Assembly (NCBI RefSeq): GCF_002954715.1
Contig: NZ_MSCP01000001.1
Coordinates: 497,093 to 561,092, forward strand
DNA length: 64,000 nt
Origin: Aliivibrio sifiae
GTDB taxonomy: Bacteria > Pseudomonadota > Gammaproteobacteria > Enterobacterales > Vibrionaceae
Direction: 5' to 3'
This document shows positions 49,903-59,719 of this stretch, one piece after another. The stretch's first letter is position 1, and each line of letters opens with the position of its first letter. The translations under genes were made by a program, and so were the position numbers. The notes below the pieces were generated by a model that was given only the letters and a program-made list of their open reading frames with translations, was not told where the DNA came from and ran no database searches.

Positions 49903-50484
49903 CTAAAAACTGAAACGTAATCCAAGATTCCCTTGTACCTGATTTACCCAACTGCTTTCATAGCGAATAACACAGCCACTTTGTGTTGGAGTTGAGACAC
50001 AAGTGCTATCGAAATCACTATCGACAGCGGTTCCCAGCCAGCGAGCTTCAAGCTGTAATGCCAAATTATCAGTAAAATGATACTGCAAACCAGTAAAAGC
50101 ACCGGCAGAGAAGTTAATGTTTTCTTCACTCCAATCAACATCAGTATAGGTTGCACCAATGCTTAAACCGAAGAATGAACTAAGACGTGTTGTTAATGGG
50201 TAATCTAAGGCGCTTTGAAAGTGTAAATAATCAAAGCGAGTTTTATTACCTAATGTTTTCACTTCACTGCTTTGGGTACTGTAAAATAAACCAATGCGAC
50301 CTGCATCTAGATCCGTTTCTAAAGCAAATGATAAAGCATTATTGGTCTTTATTTTAAAGGTATCACCGTTTTGATTTTCAACTTCTCCCCCAGCCGCCAT
50401 CCCTATTGCAGGGGTGATATAAAATTGAGCAAAAGTAGGAAAAGAGGCTGTTGCTATTAGGGCGAGTAGTGCTATCCGTTTCAT
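49903..50484 (-). CDS. Outer-membrane beta-barrel protein (small porin-like)
   Basis: A protein of 193 residues with a signal peptide MKRIALLALIATASFPTFAQ cleaved near FAQ-FYI. The body alternates polar and hydrophobic residues in about eight strands (for example NALSFALETDLDAGRIGLFYST, NLALQLEARWLG) and ends with aromatic Phe (LRFSF), the classical barrel C-terminus. Two Cys at STCVSTPTQSGCV could form a loop disulphide. The specific family was not recognised; OmpW/OmpA-barrel-like is an inference. Confidence 0.75.
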   Translation of the reverse strand: MKRIALLALIATASFPTFAQFYITPAIGMAAGGEVENQNGDTFKIKTNNALSFALETDLDAGRIGLFYSTQSSEVKTLGNKTRFDYLHFQSALDYPLTTRLSSFFGLSIGATYTDVDWSEENINFSAGAFTGLQYHFTDNLALQLEARWLGTAVDSDFDSTCVSTPTQSGCVIRYESSWVNQVQGNLGLRFSF

Positions 50485-50645
50485 CTGAACTCCTAATTTG
50501 TGTGATGATATTTTGTACTCACATTTAACGTATTATGTCGACATTGTGATGTTAATACCAACTTGATGGCTTAGTTAACCCAATTCCTTGAAGACACTTC
50601 AAATTACTGTTAAATTTTTGTTACTTATAAAACCAAGGAGTCGTT

Positions 50646-50735
50646 ATGGATAGTGATTTTAAGTTTGCTTTAATTACAACTATAGTTGTGTTCTCGGGAT
50701 TGGCTTTCTTTGGAAGTGTAGTTTTGATGGCATGA
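50646..50735 (+). CDS. ynhF: YnhF-like small membrane protein
   Basis: A protein of 29 residues, MDSDFKFALITTIVVFSGL then AFFGSVVLMA, with one membrane segment. It matches the 29-residue E. coli YnhF (pattern M-x-x-D-x-K-F-x-L-x-T-T-I) as I recall it. A strong AAGGAG site at 50634-50639 sits 6 bases before the ATG, and a terminator follows 25 bases after the stop. Function unknown; YnhF is reported as a stress-related small membrane protein. Confidence 0.8.
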   Translation: MDSDFKFALITTIVVFSGLAFFGSVVLMA

Positions 50736-50759
50736 ATAAATAGCAGATATGTATATGAG

Positions 50760-50794
50760 AAGAGCAATCAATATAATGTTGATTGCTCTTTTTT
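50760..50794. terminator. Bidirectional terminator between ynhF-like gene and relV-like gene
   Basis: Stem AAGAGCAATCAA / TTGATTGCTCTT with a 7-base loop and T-run; ends 3 bases before the stop of the convergent gene. Confidence 0.88.
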
Positions 50795-50796
50795 AT

Positions 50797-51567
50797 TTAG
50801 GCTTGTGCTTTAGCCGGTAGATAGCCTTCCCACGCGTCAGAATATAGAGATTGAGATAAACTTCTTAGCTTATTCATTCGTGCTTTTTCAAATTGAGTTG
50901 ATTCTCGATTATCAACTAAAGCTAAGCGTTCAATATTTTGAATTTCTTCATAAAGTTTATGCTCAGCACCGTTCTTTACCATCGCGATATCTTTTAAATG
51001 AAGCTGTATCTCAGCCACTAGTTTTGTTTTTGGCAATTCGACCAACAATTTAATGTCTCGATAGCCTGATTTGGCTGGCTGAGCGAAACGGTTGGTGACA
51101 CTGAGTACCGTCGTTTCTCTATTTATAGATTCGTAAGCAGTAATTAAATCAGGAATAGAATCGGCAACAACGGTTGCTCTCGCTATATCAGTTAGTTTAT
51201 TTACTTGGCCATTGAGTTCTTGTTCAATTTTTAATAATGCACGTTCTGAGCTTTTTACACCCGCAAATTGAGGCTGAGCATTTGACATTAACGCTGTCTC
51301 TTTGCAGATGTTTTCTAATTCTCTCTGAGCTTGATGAGCTTTAGAGTTCAAAATATCAAAATCATCATAAGGCTGGTGTGAGAAATGGTTCCAACTTTGA
51401 ATTGAAAGTAGGCCATTTAGACTATGAAGGACATGTTGGTGATCGATTTCTGATTGGTTTGCTTCTTGATAATCAGGTTCAATAAACTCAATTAATGAGG
51501 AAGCTTGTGCTTGAGGTCGTCCAAAGACAAGGACCATTAAGACGGCGGCACGGGCAAACTTTTTCAT
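50797..51567 (-). CDS. relV: RelV-like small (p)ppGpp synthetase with signal-peptide-like N-terminus
   Basis: A protein of 256 residues with a RelA/SpoT synthetase-like domain: TDIARATVV (Asp127, Arg130), SGYRDIKLLVEL, the glutamate of VAEIQLHL (Glu186) and AEHKLYEEI. Lys105, Asp127, Arg130 and Glu186 fall at a constant offset of -2 from the residues I recall as essential in V. cholerae RelV (107, 129, 132, 188). RelV makes (p)ppGpp without RelA or SpoT. Residues 1-21 (KKFARAAVLMVLVFGRPQAQA) look like a Sec signal, an oddity for an enzyme using cytoplasmic ATP and GTP. Confidence 0.82.
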   Translation of the reverse strand: MKKFARAAVLMVLVFGRPQAQASSLIEFIEPDYQEANQSEIDHQHVLHSLNGLLSIQSWNHFSHQPYDDFDILNSKAHQAQRELENICKETALMSNAQPQFAGVKSSERALLKIEQELNGQVNKLTDIARATVVADSIPDLITAYESINRETTVLSVTNRFAQPAKSGYRDIKLLVELPKTKLVAEIQLHLKDIAMVKNGAEHKLYEEIQNIERLALVDNRESTQFEKARMNKLRSLSQSLYSDAWEGYLPAKAQA

Positions 51568-51924
51568 TCTTTTTCCTTAGCAAGATAGAAAGAAATAGCA
51601 ACTAAGTAAACATATCTTAGCAACACCTATAAAGGAAGTATGGGCGTAGATAACAGATTCAACCTTTCAAAAATAACATTGTTTTTCTTTGAGTTAAGCA
51701 TCACAAAATGACACTTCTTTACGTTAAATGTAGGTCAATTTTTGAACTTTTCGAGAGCTAAAATGAAAGGAATCGTAACGGGAATAATCAAGATTAAAGA
51801 GTGATAAGAAATAGAAGATAGAACAGAGTGCCTTTTTACTCACAAACTCTGTTATTTGGCGGGTAAATGTGTAAAATCGAATCTTCTTTTTTATACCGAA
51901 ATTTAGAGTACAAGTAGGTTATCT
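51568..51924 (+). other. 357-base gap between relV-like gene and tyrS
   Basis: Divergent promoter region for the relV-like gene and tyrS. It is AT-rich, with no ORF, no T-box-like fold and no clear terminator. AAGGA lies before the relV-like start on the minus strand. Confidence 0.5.
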
Positions 51925-53205
51925 ATGACAGCAACAAATGAATTATTGCAGGATTTAAAAGCTCGTGGGCTTATTGCACAGTGCACAGCGGACGAAGAAT
52001 TAGCTGAGCACCTTTCAACTGACTGTCGTACTCTCTATTGTGGTTTCGATCCGACAGCAGACAGCCTACACATTGGTAGCCTAGTACCTTTGTTAGTTCT
52101 TAAGCGTTTTCAACAAGCGGGCCATAAGCCATTAGCGCTTGTTGGTGGTGCTACTGGTTTAATTGGTGATCCAAGTTTTAAAGCGGCAGAGCGTCAATTA
52201 AATACATCTGATGTTGTTGGTGATTGGGTTAATAAAATTCGCGCTCAAGTTTCTGCTTTTGTTGAATTTACAGAAGAGAAAAATGGCGCAGAAATAGTGA
52301 ATAACCTAGATTGGATTGGTGAAATCAATGTCATCGAATTCATGCGTGATATCGGTAAACATTTCAGCGTAAATGCGATGATCCAAAAAGAATCAGTAAA
52401 ACAGCGTATCGACCGTGAAGGTTCTGGTATCTCATTTACTGAGTTCAGTTACATGCTGCTTCAATCATATGACTTTGCTGCGTTAAACAAAGCAAAAGAA
52501 TGTACGCTTCAAATTGGTGGTTCTGATCAGTGGGGTAACATCACTGGTGGTATCGATCTTACTCGTCGTATGAACCGTAATAAAGTATTTGGCTTAACGT
52601 TACCGCTAGTAACTAAATCAGATGGTACTAAATTTGGTAAGACTGAATCAGGTACAATTTGGTTAGACCCAAGCAAAACATCACCATACGCTTTCTACCA
52701 ATTCTGGTTGGGTACTGCGGATGCTGACGTATATAACTTCTTACGTTTCTTCACTTTCCTATCTGTAGACGAAATTGCTGCAATTGAAGAAAGTGATAAG
52801 AGTGTTCAAGGCCGTCCTGCTGGTCAAGGCGTACTTGCTAAAGAAGTGACTCGCTTAGTTCACGGTGAGGAAGGTTTAGCTTCTTCTATCCGCATTACTG
52901 ACGCATTGTTCTCTGGTGATTTAGCTTCTCTAACAGAAACTGACTTAGCACAATTAGCACAAGATGGTCTACCAATGACTGAGCTTGAGGCTTCTGAGCA
53001 GACTATTGTAGAAGTACTTACTCAATCTGAATTAGCAAAATCAAACAAGATGGCGCGTGAATTTATTGGTAATGGTGCAGTTTCAGTAAACGGCGAGAAA
53101 GTTGCTGATTCTGAAGTTGTTCTTAAGAAAGAAGACGCATTATTTGGTAAATACAGCGTAATCAAACGTGGAAAAAAACTGTTTAATTTATACGTTTGGA
53201 AATAA
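51925..53205 (+). CDS. tyrS: Tyrosyl-tRNA synthetase
   Basis: A protein of 426 residues (E. coli 424). The class I motifs are HIGSL (for HIGH) in [12 protein letters not shown] and KFGKT (for KMSKS) in [10 protein letters not shown]. The N-terminal FDPTADSLH, tyrosine pocket [11 protein letters not shown] and C-terminal S4 domain ([21 protein letters not shown]) are all intact. It has a strong terminator. Confidence 0.98.
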   Translation: MTATNELLQDLKARGLIAQCTADEELAEHLSTDCRTLYCGFDPTADSLHIGSLVPLLVLKRFQQAGHKPLALVGGATGLIGDPSFKAAERQLNTSDVVGDWVNKIRAQVSAFVEFTEEKNGAEIVNNLDWIGEINVIEFMRDIGKHFSVNAMIQKESVKQRIDREGSGISFTEFSYMLLQSYDFAALNKAKECTLQIGGSDQWGNITGGIDLTRRMNRNKVFGLTLPLVTKSDGTKFGKTESGTIWLDPSKTSPYAFYQFWLGTADADVYNFLRFFTFLSVDEIAAIEESDKSVQGRPAGQGVLAKEVTRLVHGEEGLASSIRITDALFSGDLASLTETDLAQLAQDGLPMTELEASEQTIVEVLTQSELAKSNKMAREFIGNGAVSVNGEKVADSEVVLKKEDALFGKYSVIKRGKKLFNLYVWK

Positions 53206-53261
53206 GAATAAATTAGTAATGGAGTAGAGAACTCTGTTTCATTACTTTATATTCAGATAAT

Positions 53262-53293
53262 AAAAAAGCGAACCAATGCGGTTCGCTTTTTTT
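53262..53293. terminator. Bidirectional terminator between tyrS and ygiQ
   Basis: Stem AAAAAAGCGAACC / GGTTCGCTTTTTT with loop AATGC, T-runs on both sides. Confidence 0.92.
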
Positions 53294-53318
53294 ATGCTTG
53301 TTAATTTTTTCTATTTAA

Positions 53319-55739
53319 TTAACGGTGCTTTGGTTTACGTTTAGCACCAGTACCGCTTGGCTTATTCGCAGTTGGTTTATTACCCGTAGGCTTGTTACCG
53401 CCAGCCGCTTTAGGTTTGCCATTACCACTTGGTTTATTATTTGAGTAACCATTACGAACGCCATTTTTTTGTCCGCTTGATGCTGGCTTATCTGAACCCG
53501 TATTTCCACTAGGTTTTCCAGCATTACCATTGCGTTTTTGACCTTGACCTTGACCTTGAGAGCTAGGCTTACCGTTATGGTTATTCTTATTTTGGCCGCC
53601 ACGGTTGTTACTATTACGTGGGTCACCATCAAACTGTGCTTGAGTATGCTTAGTTGCAAAACGTTTCGCGCCGTGACGTCCTGTTTGACGACGTTCCGCT
53701 GGTGTTTGCGTATCGATATCATCTTCAGGTACTAAACAGTGCGGCTTGTCACCAATAAGGTGCTTTTTGCCCATCTCTGTTAGTGCTTCACGGATCATTT
53801 TCCAGTTTTTAGGATCGTGATAACGTAATAAACCTTTATGTAGTCGACGTTGACGCTCGCCTTTAGCAACGGTCACATCTTCACGCTTTTTATATTTCAC
53901 ACGTTTCAGTGGGTTGGTTTCTGAGTAATACATTGAGGTTGCATTACACATTGGTGATGGATAGAAGTTCTGAACCTGATCACACTCAAGGTTGTTCTTC
54001 TTCAACCACATCGCTAGGTTCAGCATGTCTTCGTCTTCTGTTCCCGGGTGAGCAGAGATAAAGTAAGGGATCAGATATTGTTTCTTACCTGCTTCTTGGC
54101 TGTATTTTTCAAACATAGATTTGAAGCGATCGTACGTTCCCATACCTGGCTTCATCATTAAATCTAATGGGCCTTTTTCGGTATGCTCAGGTGCAATCTT
54201 TAAATAACCGCCAACATGGTGAGTTACTAGTTCACGTACGTATTCTGGGGACTCAATCGCTAAATCGTAACGAACACCAGAAGCAATTAATACTTTCTTC
54301 ACGCCTTTAACTTTACGAGCTTCACGGTACAAATCAATCGTATGTACGTGATCGGTATTTAACTTGTCACAGATCTTAGGGAAAACACAAGAAGGTCGAC
54401 GACACGTTGCTTCGGCTTTAGGTATTGAACAGCCTAAACGGTACATATTCGCTGTTGGGCCACCAAGATCTGAGATCGTACCGGTAAATCCAGGAACTTT
54501 GTCGCGAATTTCTTCTAATTCACTAATAATAGATTCTTTAGAACGGTTTTGAATGATACGACCTTCGTGCTCTGTAATACTACAGAACGAACACCCACCA
54601 AAACATCCACGCATAATGTTGACTGATGTTTTGATCATGTCATACGCAGGGATCTTCGCTTTGCCATACATAGGGTGTGGAACACGAGCGTAAGGCAGAT
54701 CAAACACAAAATCCATCTCTTCTGTTGTCAGAGGGATAGGCGCTTGGTTTACCCATAATTCACGGTCACCATGACGCTGGATTAATGCTCGGCCGGAGTA
54801 TGGGTTGGTTTCTAAATGCATAATACGACTAGCGTGGGCATAAAGAATACGGTCGCCATTTAGTTTTTCAAATGGTGGAATTCGAATCGCCGTCGTTTTT
54901 GAATCATGACGAGAAGCCGTTACTGTAATTACTTGCGGCTGCTCTTCTTTTACTTCTGCTTTGTTGGTTTCACATTGCTCTTCTGTTGCGTATGGATTGA
55001 TTGGAACAAAAGCAACTTTGCCCGGTTTTTCAATACGAGAAGAATCAATGATTTTAAATCCTTCAGGCTCTGCAGGTAAATTCACAGCAGTACCACGGAT
55101 ATTAGTCATTGTTTTCACATCTTCGCCATTGGCAAGGCGATGAGCAACTTCAACCAATGCACGTTCAGCATTACCAAACAGAAGAATGTCACCTTTTGCA
55201 TCAAACAATACTGAGCGACGAACTTTGTCAGACCAGTAGTCATAATGCGCTAAACGACGAAGGCTTGCCTCAATACCACCTAATACGATAGGCGTATCTT
55301 TAAAAGCTTCACGACAACGTTGAGAATAAACCAATACAGCACGGTCGGGGCGTTTACCACCTTCGTTGTTTGGAGTATATGCATCATCGTGACGAAGTTT
55401 TTTATCTGAGGTATAACGGTTGATCATTGAATCCATGTTACCCGCGGTGATACCAAAGAATAAGTTTGGTTGACCAAGAGCCATGAATTCGTCTTTATTA
55501 TCCCACTTTGGTTGAGCGATGATACCAACGCGGAAGCCTTGTGCTTCTAGCAAACGTCCGATGATCGCCATACCAAAACTTGGGTGATCCACATACGCAT
55601 CCCCAGTTACAATGATAATGTCGCAGCTATCCCAACCAAGTTGGTCCATTTCTTTACGCGAAGTAGGAAAGAAAGGGGCTGTTCCATAGCATTCTGCCCA
55701 GAATTTCGGGTATTCGTTTATTGGAGTTACGTTGTGCAT
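53319..55739 (-). CDS. ygiQ: YgiQ family radical SAM protein
   Basis: A protein of 806 residues. An N-terminal cobalamin-like/UPF0313 region ([18 protein letters not shown]) is followed by the radical SAM cluster motif CFGGCSFC near residue 385 and the GASGVRYDL-like [13 protein letters not shown]. The last 100 residues are a low-complexity Asn/Gly/Lys/Pro tail with repeats such as [17 protein letters not shown]. The reaction of the family is unknown. The tail is unusual in length and composition. Confidence 0.9.
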   Translation of the reverse strand: MHNVTPINEYPKFWAECYGTAPFFPTSRKEMDQLGWDSCDIIIVTGDAYVDHPSFGMAIIGRLLEAQGFRVGIIAQPKWDNKDEFMALGQPNLFFGITAGNMDSMINRYTSDKKLRHDDAYTPNNEGGKRPDRAVLVYSQRCREAFKDTPIVLGGIEASLRRLAHYDYWSDKVRRSVLFDAKGDILLFGNAERALVEVAHRLANGEDVKTMTNIRGTAVNLPAEPEGFKIIDSSRIEKPGKVAFVPINPYATEEQCETNKAEVKEEQPQVITVTASRHDSKTTAIRIPPFEKLNGDRILYAHASRIMHLETNPYSGRALIQRHGDRELWVNQAPIPLTTEEMDFVFDLPYARVPHPMYGKAKIPAYDMIKTSVNIMRGCFGGCSFCSITEHEGRIIQNRSKESIISELEEIRDKVPGFTGTISDLGGPTANMYRLGCSIPKAEATCRRPSCVFPKICDKLNTDHVHTIDLYREARKVKGVKKVLIASGVRYDLAIESPEYVRELVTHHVGGYLKIAPEHTEKGPLDLMMKPGMGTYDRFKSMFEKYSQEAGKKQYLIPYFISAHPGTEDEDMLNLAMWLKKNNLECDQVQNFYPSPMCNATSMYYSETNPLKRVKYKKREDVTVAKGERQRRLHKGLLRYHDPKNWKMIREALTEMGKKHLIGDKPHCLVPEDDIDTQTPAERRQTGRHGAKRFATKHTQAQFDGDPRNSNNRGGQNKNNHNGKPSSQGQGQGQKRNGNAGKPSGNTGSDKPASSGQKNGVRNGYSNNKPSGNGKPKAAGGNKPTGNKPTANKPSGTGAKRKPKHR

Positions 55740-55843
55740 TAGTTCACCTCAGAATTTGGAGGCCGAATTATACCGATTTGAGAGAAGATTAACCAGAAAA
55801 GAAAGGCCCTACTCTAAGTAGGATAAATGATGGTTATTTTTGA

Positions 55844-55924
55844 TTATAAAAATAGGCGGTATAAATAAGCAATAGAAGTTGCAGAAAGGAAGAGTACAAC
55901 GATGATGGTGGTTTGCTTAATCAT
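55844..55924 (-). CDS. Candidate 26-residue small membrane protein
   Basis: An ATG-to-TAA frame encoding MIKQTTIIVVLFLSATSIAY then LYRLFL, nearly all one hydrophobic segment with a basic N-terminus and a Tyr/Arg-rich end. An AGGT ribosome site of modest quality lies 9 bases upstream. It is similar in style to known bacterial small membrane proteins, but I recognise no family and the frame could be chance. Confidence 0.35.
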   Translation of the reverse strand: MIKQTTIIVVLFLSATSIAYLYRLFL

Positions 55925-56033
55925 TACTAATTTACCTATTAATTTGAAATTTATTTATCGAACAAATATATATTTTTATTAACATGGTTTGGTGAGCAGA
56001 TTGTAAATTCTTTGCAAGTAACTTGCCTATTAA

Positions 56034-56066
56034 ATAAAAACGCCAGCGGTTTATGCCGCTGGCGTT
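56034..56066 (-). terminator. Terminator of dcuC
   Basis: Stem AACGCCAGCGG / CCGCTGGCGTT with loop CATAAA; on the minus strand followed by TTTTTATTT. It lies 14 bases past the stop. Confidence 0.9.
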
Positions 56067-56079
56067 GGTATTTTTACTA

Positions 56080-57447
56080 TTAAGCGTACATTGGAACTAA
56101 TACCATAGTGCCCACGATTACCGTGATTAGGCCACAGATAACAGGAACAGAGGTACGTTTTACTACTTCAAATGGACTGATTTTAGCCATACCAGATGTT
56201 GCAACTATAACACCAGATACTGGTGAAATTGTACGACCAAGATTAGACGCTTGAAGCATTGGAATGATAAGGAAGGCAGGGCTAAGACCCATTTTACCAG
56301 CAAGTTGTGGCGCTAATTCTACGAATGCGTAGAAAGGTGCATTACCAGAACCTGTTGCGATAGCTGCTGCTACTGTTAGACCAGTAAGAAGAAGCATTAA
56401 CGCCATACCACCAGCACCAGCAGAATCTGCAAGGTGAAGTAGGTTATCAATCGCGCCAACAGACATTAGGCCTTGTGCAAATACACCAGCCGCAACTAAT
56501 AGCATTACTACGCCTTTAAATGCATCAGCCATACCTGCATAGCAAGACTCTAGATCTTCTAATGTAGCTCTGCCGTCTAGTTTATTAGTAATAAAGTTAA
56601 TGACTGCACCAATGAAGATTGAGCCAACAACAATAGTATAAATATCTAGAGATAAACCTGGGATAGTTTCGCCATTGAAGACAAAAACACCTACGATTGG
56701 TAAGAAAGGTAAAATCGCGTAATAAGATGGTGCATTTACTTCCATTGCAGAAATATCAACTTTCTCCATTGGTGTATTTTCTTTCTTATCTAGGTATTTG
56801 TTCCAGAAGAAAGCCGCTGCTGCCATTACGATGATTGCACAAATAGAAACAGGCAATACCGTTTCAACTGCGAACGTATGTAAAGGAAGACCTGATTTTT
56901 CTGCGGCAACAATAACGTCACCAGAAGTCGGCGAAAGAATAATAGCCGCTGGAGATGCACACACTGCTACTGCAGCTGGACGAGAGATACCCATCGCAGT
57001 CATCATTGGGAAAAGTGTAGCCATTAGCAGCACACCTAGACCCGTTGCAGAACTAACTGCAAGAGACATTAAACATGCCACGATATAAGCCGCAACAAGT
57101 AAAACGTAAGGTGATTTAATAAATGCTAATGGTTTAGAAAATTGTTTAACAACGACATTGTTTGCACCAATGTGAGTCATGTAAGAAGCAAAACCACAAA
57201 GTAGCATGATTTGCATACCTAGGCCGCCCCCACGATACTGCAGCATGTATTTCACATATTCTAGAGCATCAGTCAGTAAGTTACCTGTCGCGGTAACTTT
57301 TGCAGGTAAAACAGTGTGACCTAATAAACCGGCAATAATAAGTAGTGTTAAACCAGCAGTTAGTAGTACACCAGCCGCCTTGTATCCTTTTACGATAAAG
57401 TAACCAACCAAAACGGTGATTACCAAACCAATCATTAACTCCAACAT
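56080..57447 (-). CDS. dcuC: C4-dicarboxylate transporter DcuC
   Basis: A protein of 455 residues with about 12-14 membrane segments, close to E. coli DcuC (461). GGGLGMQIMLLCGFASYMTHIGANN, SPTSGDVIVAAEKSGLP and ATGSGNAPFYAFVELAPQLA are family segments. DcuC exchanges or exports succinate during fumarate respiration under anaerobic conditions. The gene is monocistronic. I see no clear FNR site, so regulation is not read from sequence. Confidence 0.93.
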   Translation of the reverse strand: MLELMIGLVITVLVGYFIVKGYKAAGVLLTAGLTLLIIAGLLGHTVLPAKVTATGNLLTDALEYVKYMLQYRGGGLGMQIMLLCGFASYMTHIGANNVVVKQFSKPLAFIKSPYVLLVAAYIVACLMSLAVSSATGLGVLLMATLFPMMTAMGISRPAAVAVCASPAAIILSPTSGDVIVAAEKSGLPLHTFAVETVLPVSICAIIVMAAAAFFWNKYLDKKENTPMEKVDISAMEVNAPSYYAILPFLPIVGVFVFNGETIPGLSLDIYTIVVGSIFIGAVINFITNKLDGRATLEDLESCYAGMADAFKGVVMLLVAAGVFAQGLMSVGAIDNLLHLADSAGAGGMALMLLLTGLTVAAAIATGSGNAPFYAFVELAPQLAGKMGLSPAFLIIPMLQASNLGRTISPVSGVIVATSGMAKISPFEVVKRTSVPVICGLITVIVGTMVLVPMYA

Positions 57448-57771
57448 GGAATTTTCCCCTATAAGATTTCAAAATACAAAAATTGTGTAACTTACATACA
57501 TATTCTTACACATTTCGTAATAGAAACTTACCTAACTTTTACCTGTAGCACATCTGCTACTTAACCTCATTATGATCTAAAACAAATAAAAAATAATTCT
57601 GTTAATAAGATGATGCGCAACTGTTGTTCTTGTTGCGACAAAAGGATAATAAGTTGGAAAGTGTTACGTGTGTTTTTGAGATATTGATAGAAATAGATTG
57701 TTTTTTAACCGTCACTAGACGAAGTGAAAATTGAGTTTATACTAGCGTCATTCTAATTAGGTGGCGTAGCT
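57448..57771. other. 324-base divergent dcuC / membrane-protein regulatory region
   Basis: An AT-rich region with no ORF. A TATACT -10-like box at 57738-57743 lies 28 bases before the ATG of the plus-strand gene, but its -35 partner is poor. A TTGT-TGCG-ACAA palindrome near 57630 is not a full FNR or ArcA site. Confidence 0.5.
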
Positions 57772-58479
57772 ATGTTTTTTCAAACCTTACAATATATTCT
57801 TATTCCGGCACTCCTAGGGGCGCAAATACTACTGACGATAATTTTGCATAAAGGGGATATTTGTCCCGGTCAACGTGGTCGCATCCATAAATGGTTACCC
57901 GTATTAATCCTTGGCTGGTGTGTTATTGCTGGTGTTGGTATGACTTACGCTTCTATTTTTGCGATTAATTTTGTTCCTGCAATTGCCATTGCTGGTTTTT
58001 ATTTGAGTGTAAAAACAGGCAAAACTCGTGACAAGGGGCCATTAATTGTTATGGCATTAGCTAATGGTTTTGCAGCGGCAAGTTTTGTTAATTTAGCTTT
58101 GGGTTCTGGTTCATTCACGCAGTTATTTTTTGCGGTTACTGGCCCATTCTTATTTGGTGCGCTATTAACACACCTTCTTTTGACTTTAGCTCGAACTCGC
58201 TTACAGGCATTTCATAAATTACTCCCGATCAGTGGCATTGTTAGTGGGATTGTAATGTCAGTTATCTTATTGTGTCAGACTCTTAGTGTTCATGAGATAT
58301 TTTTGGATAAAATGGCTGTTAAGCTAGGTATAGCATTAGGGTTGATGCTACTAAGTATTGGTTTGTGGAGTTTTCACTTATTCAAACAACAAGCTGTGAA
58401 ATGGCAAATGCTAGTTATAGCAAGCGTAATTATGGCTATTTCTGGTTATTATCAATTTCAGTTGTTTTTTGTGATGTAG
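57772..58479 (+). CDS. Unrecognised 7-transmembrane protein
   Basis: A protein of 235 residues with seven hydrophobic helices, roughly at 5-25, 40-62, 68-85, 95-115, 122-140, 153-173 and 184-225 (the last two close together). Loop motifs GDICPGQRGRIHKW and SVKTGKTRDKGP are basic on one side. No family was recognised. It stands between dcuC and a DUF4250 gene. Function unknown. Confidence 0.7.
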   Translation: MFFQTLQYILIPALLGAQILLTIILHKGDICPGQRGRIHKWLPVLILGWCVIAGVGMTYASIFAINFVPAIAIAGFYLSVKTGKTRDKGPLIVMALANGFAAASFVNLALGSGSFTQLFFAVTGPFLFGALLTHLLLTLARTRLQAFHKLLPISGIVSGIVMSVILLCQTLSVHEIFLDKMAVKLGIALGLMLLSIGLWSFHLFKQQAVKWQMLVIASVIMAISGYYQFQLFFVM

Positions 58480-58546
58480 GCCACGCATTACTTTTAAAAA
58501 CTGATCTACTCTAAGTATGTCTCTTAAGCAACATGGAGGGTGAAGA

Positions 58547-58741
58547 TTGGATTTAAGTAATGCTCATGGCCTAGAAAGTGGAATTCTGCTCGGCATCATT
58601 AATGAAAAATTGCGATTAGAATGTCACAGTCTAGAAGAATTATCCAGCGTGTACGAGCTTGATACACAAGGAGTTCAAGACAAGCTCAGTGGCTTGGGTT
58701 ATCAATATGACCCATTAACGAATCAATTTAAGAATACGTAA
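58547..58741 (+). CDS. DUF4250 family small protein
   Basis: A protein of 64 residues starting at TTG 58547 behind GGAGGG at 58535-58540. MDLSNAHGLESGILLGIINEKLRLECHS and the tail LGYQYDPLTNQFK match the DUF4250 pattern I recall (ILLSIVNTKLRD ... IGYHYDEENNQF). These are small cytoplasmic proteins of unknown role. It lies 67 bases after the 7-TM gene and may share a transcript. Confidence 0.75.
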   Translation: MDLSNAHGLESGILLGIINEKLRLECHSLEELSSVYELDTQGVQDKLSGLGYQYDPLTNQFKNT

Positions 58742-58777
58742 TTTTTAACCAATATTTAAATAGCTACATACCTCGAT

Positions 58778-59689
58778 TTAAGTCATTTTAATTCCATCTA
58801 AATGACTCTGGCTCTGCTGTTTCGCAGTAGAGAAAAATGCTTGTAAATATTTTTTATCATGTTCGCTGTCTCTAACGGCAGCGAACAATCTTCGCCACAA
58901 TCCTTTCCCTAATGGTTTACTCTCAATTAATCCTTGTCGTGAAAATTCGCTGATTGCCCAATTAGGTAATGCTGCAACCCCTAAACCTGCCGACACCATT
59001 TGTATTAGCATTAGTGTATTTTCTGCTTGTTTCCATTTGGCAGGTTCAACATTGTTTGGCGCTAAGAAATGTTTTACAACATCTAAACGTTGTTTTTGCA
59101 CAGGGTAAGTCAGCATAGTTTGATCGAGTAAATCGTCAGGTTCGATATATTCTTTATTGGCAAGAGGGTGGTTTGTTGCCATCACAAGACACATCTCGAA
59201 ATCAAACAACGGCTCATAATGAACCTCTCCACGGGGTTGAATATCTGATGTTATTACTAAATCAAGATCACCATTTACTAATGCGGGTAAAGGCTCAAAA
59301 CCAAAACCAGATGAAAAGTCCAACTCAACTTCAGGCCAACTCACTTGATATTCTTTAATTGCAGGCATTAACCATTGAAAACAAGAGTGACATTCAATCG
59401 CCATGTGTAATCGGCCGTGTAAATCTTCTTTCAAACTTGCAATATCATATTCCGCTCGAGTCATTTTCGGTAAAACATCATCAGCCAATTTTAATAAGAT
59501 ATCACCTTCTGAAGTGAATTTTACTGGGCGAGTTTTACGTAAAAAAACGTGACTACCAAGACGAGTTTCAAAGTCTTTTAACTGATGAGAGAGGGCTGAT
59601 TGAGTAAGATGTAAAGCATTCGCTGTGGCTGTTAATGAGCCAGTATCACGCAGTGTGACTAAGGTTTTTAGGTGTTTTAATTCAATCAT
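58778..59689 (-). CDS. metR: MetR, LysR-type activator of methionine genes
   Basis: A protein of 303 residues. The N-terminal helix-turn-helix (MIELKHLKTLVTLRDTGSL ... LTQSALSHQLKDFETRLG) is followed by the substrate domain with AIECHSCFQWLMPAIKEY, the MetR-specific signature. It is divergent from metE, the classic MetR-activated gene. MetR uses homocysteine as coactivator. The minus-strand AGGAAT ribosome site precedes the ATG. Confidence 0.95.
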   Translation of the reverse strand: MIELKHLKTLVTLRDTGSLTATANALHLTQSALSHQLKDFETRLGSHVFLRKTRPVKFTSEGDILLKLADDVLPKMTRAEYDIASLKEDLHGRLHMAIECHSCFQWLMPAIKEYQVSWPEVELDFSSGFGFEPLPALVNGDLDLVITSDIQPRGEVHYEPLFDFEMCLVMATNHPLANKEYIEPDDLLDQTMLTYPVQKQRLDVVKHFLAPNNVEPAKWKQAENTLMLIQMVSAGLGVAALPNWAISEFSRQGLIESKPLGKGLWRRLFAAVRDSEHDKKYLQAFFSTAKQQSQSHLDGIKMT

Positions 59690-59719
59690 TATTATTCCTC
59701 AAGTTCCGTTTGAGTAAGT

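Larger units (their letters stand above)
55740..56079. other. 340-base gap between ygiQ and dcuC
   Basis: It holds the dcuC terminator (56034-56066) and the ygiQ upstream region. One small open frame on the minus strand at 55844-55924 is listed separately. Nothing else is seen. Confidence 0.5.

Noticed and set aside
51715-51735. TTACGTTAAATGTA, also seen near 62268
   Set aside because: Short AT-rich coincidence; it does not match a TyrR or other operator and the two sites share no context.
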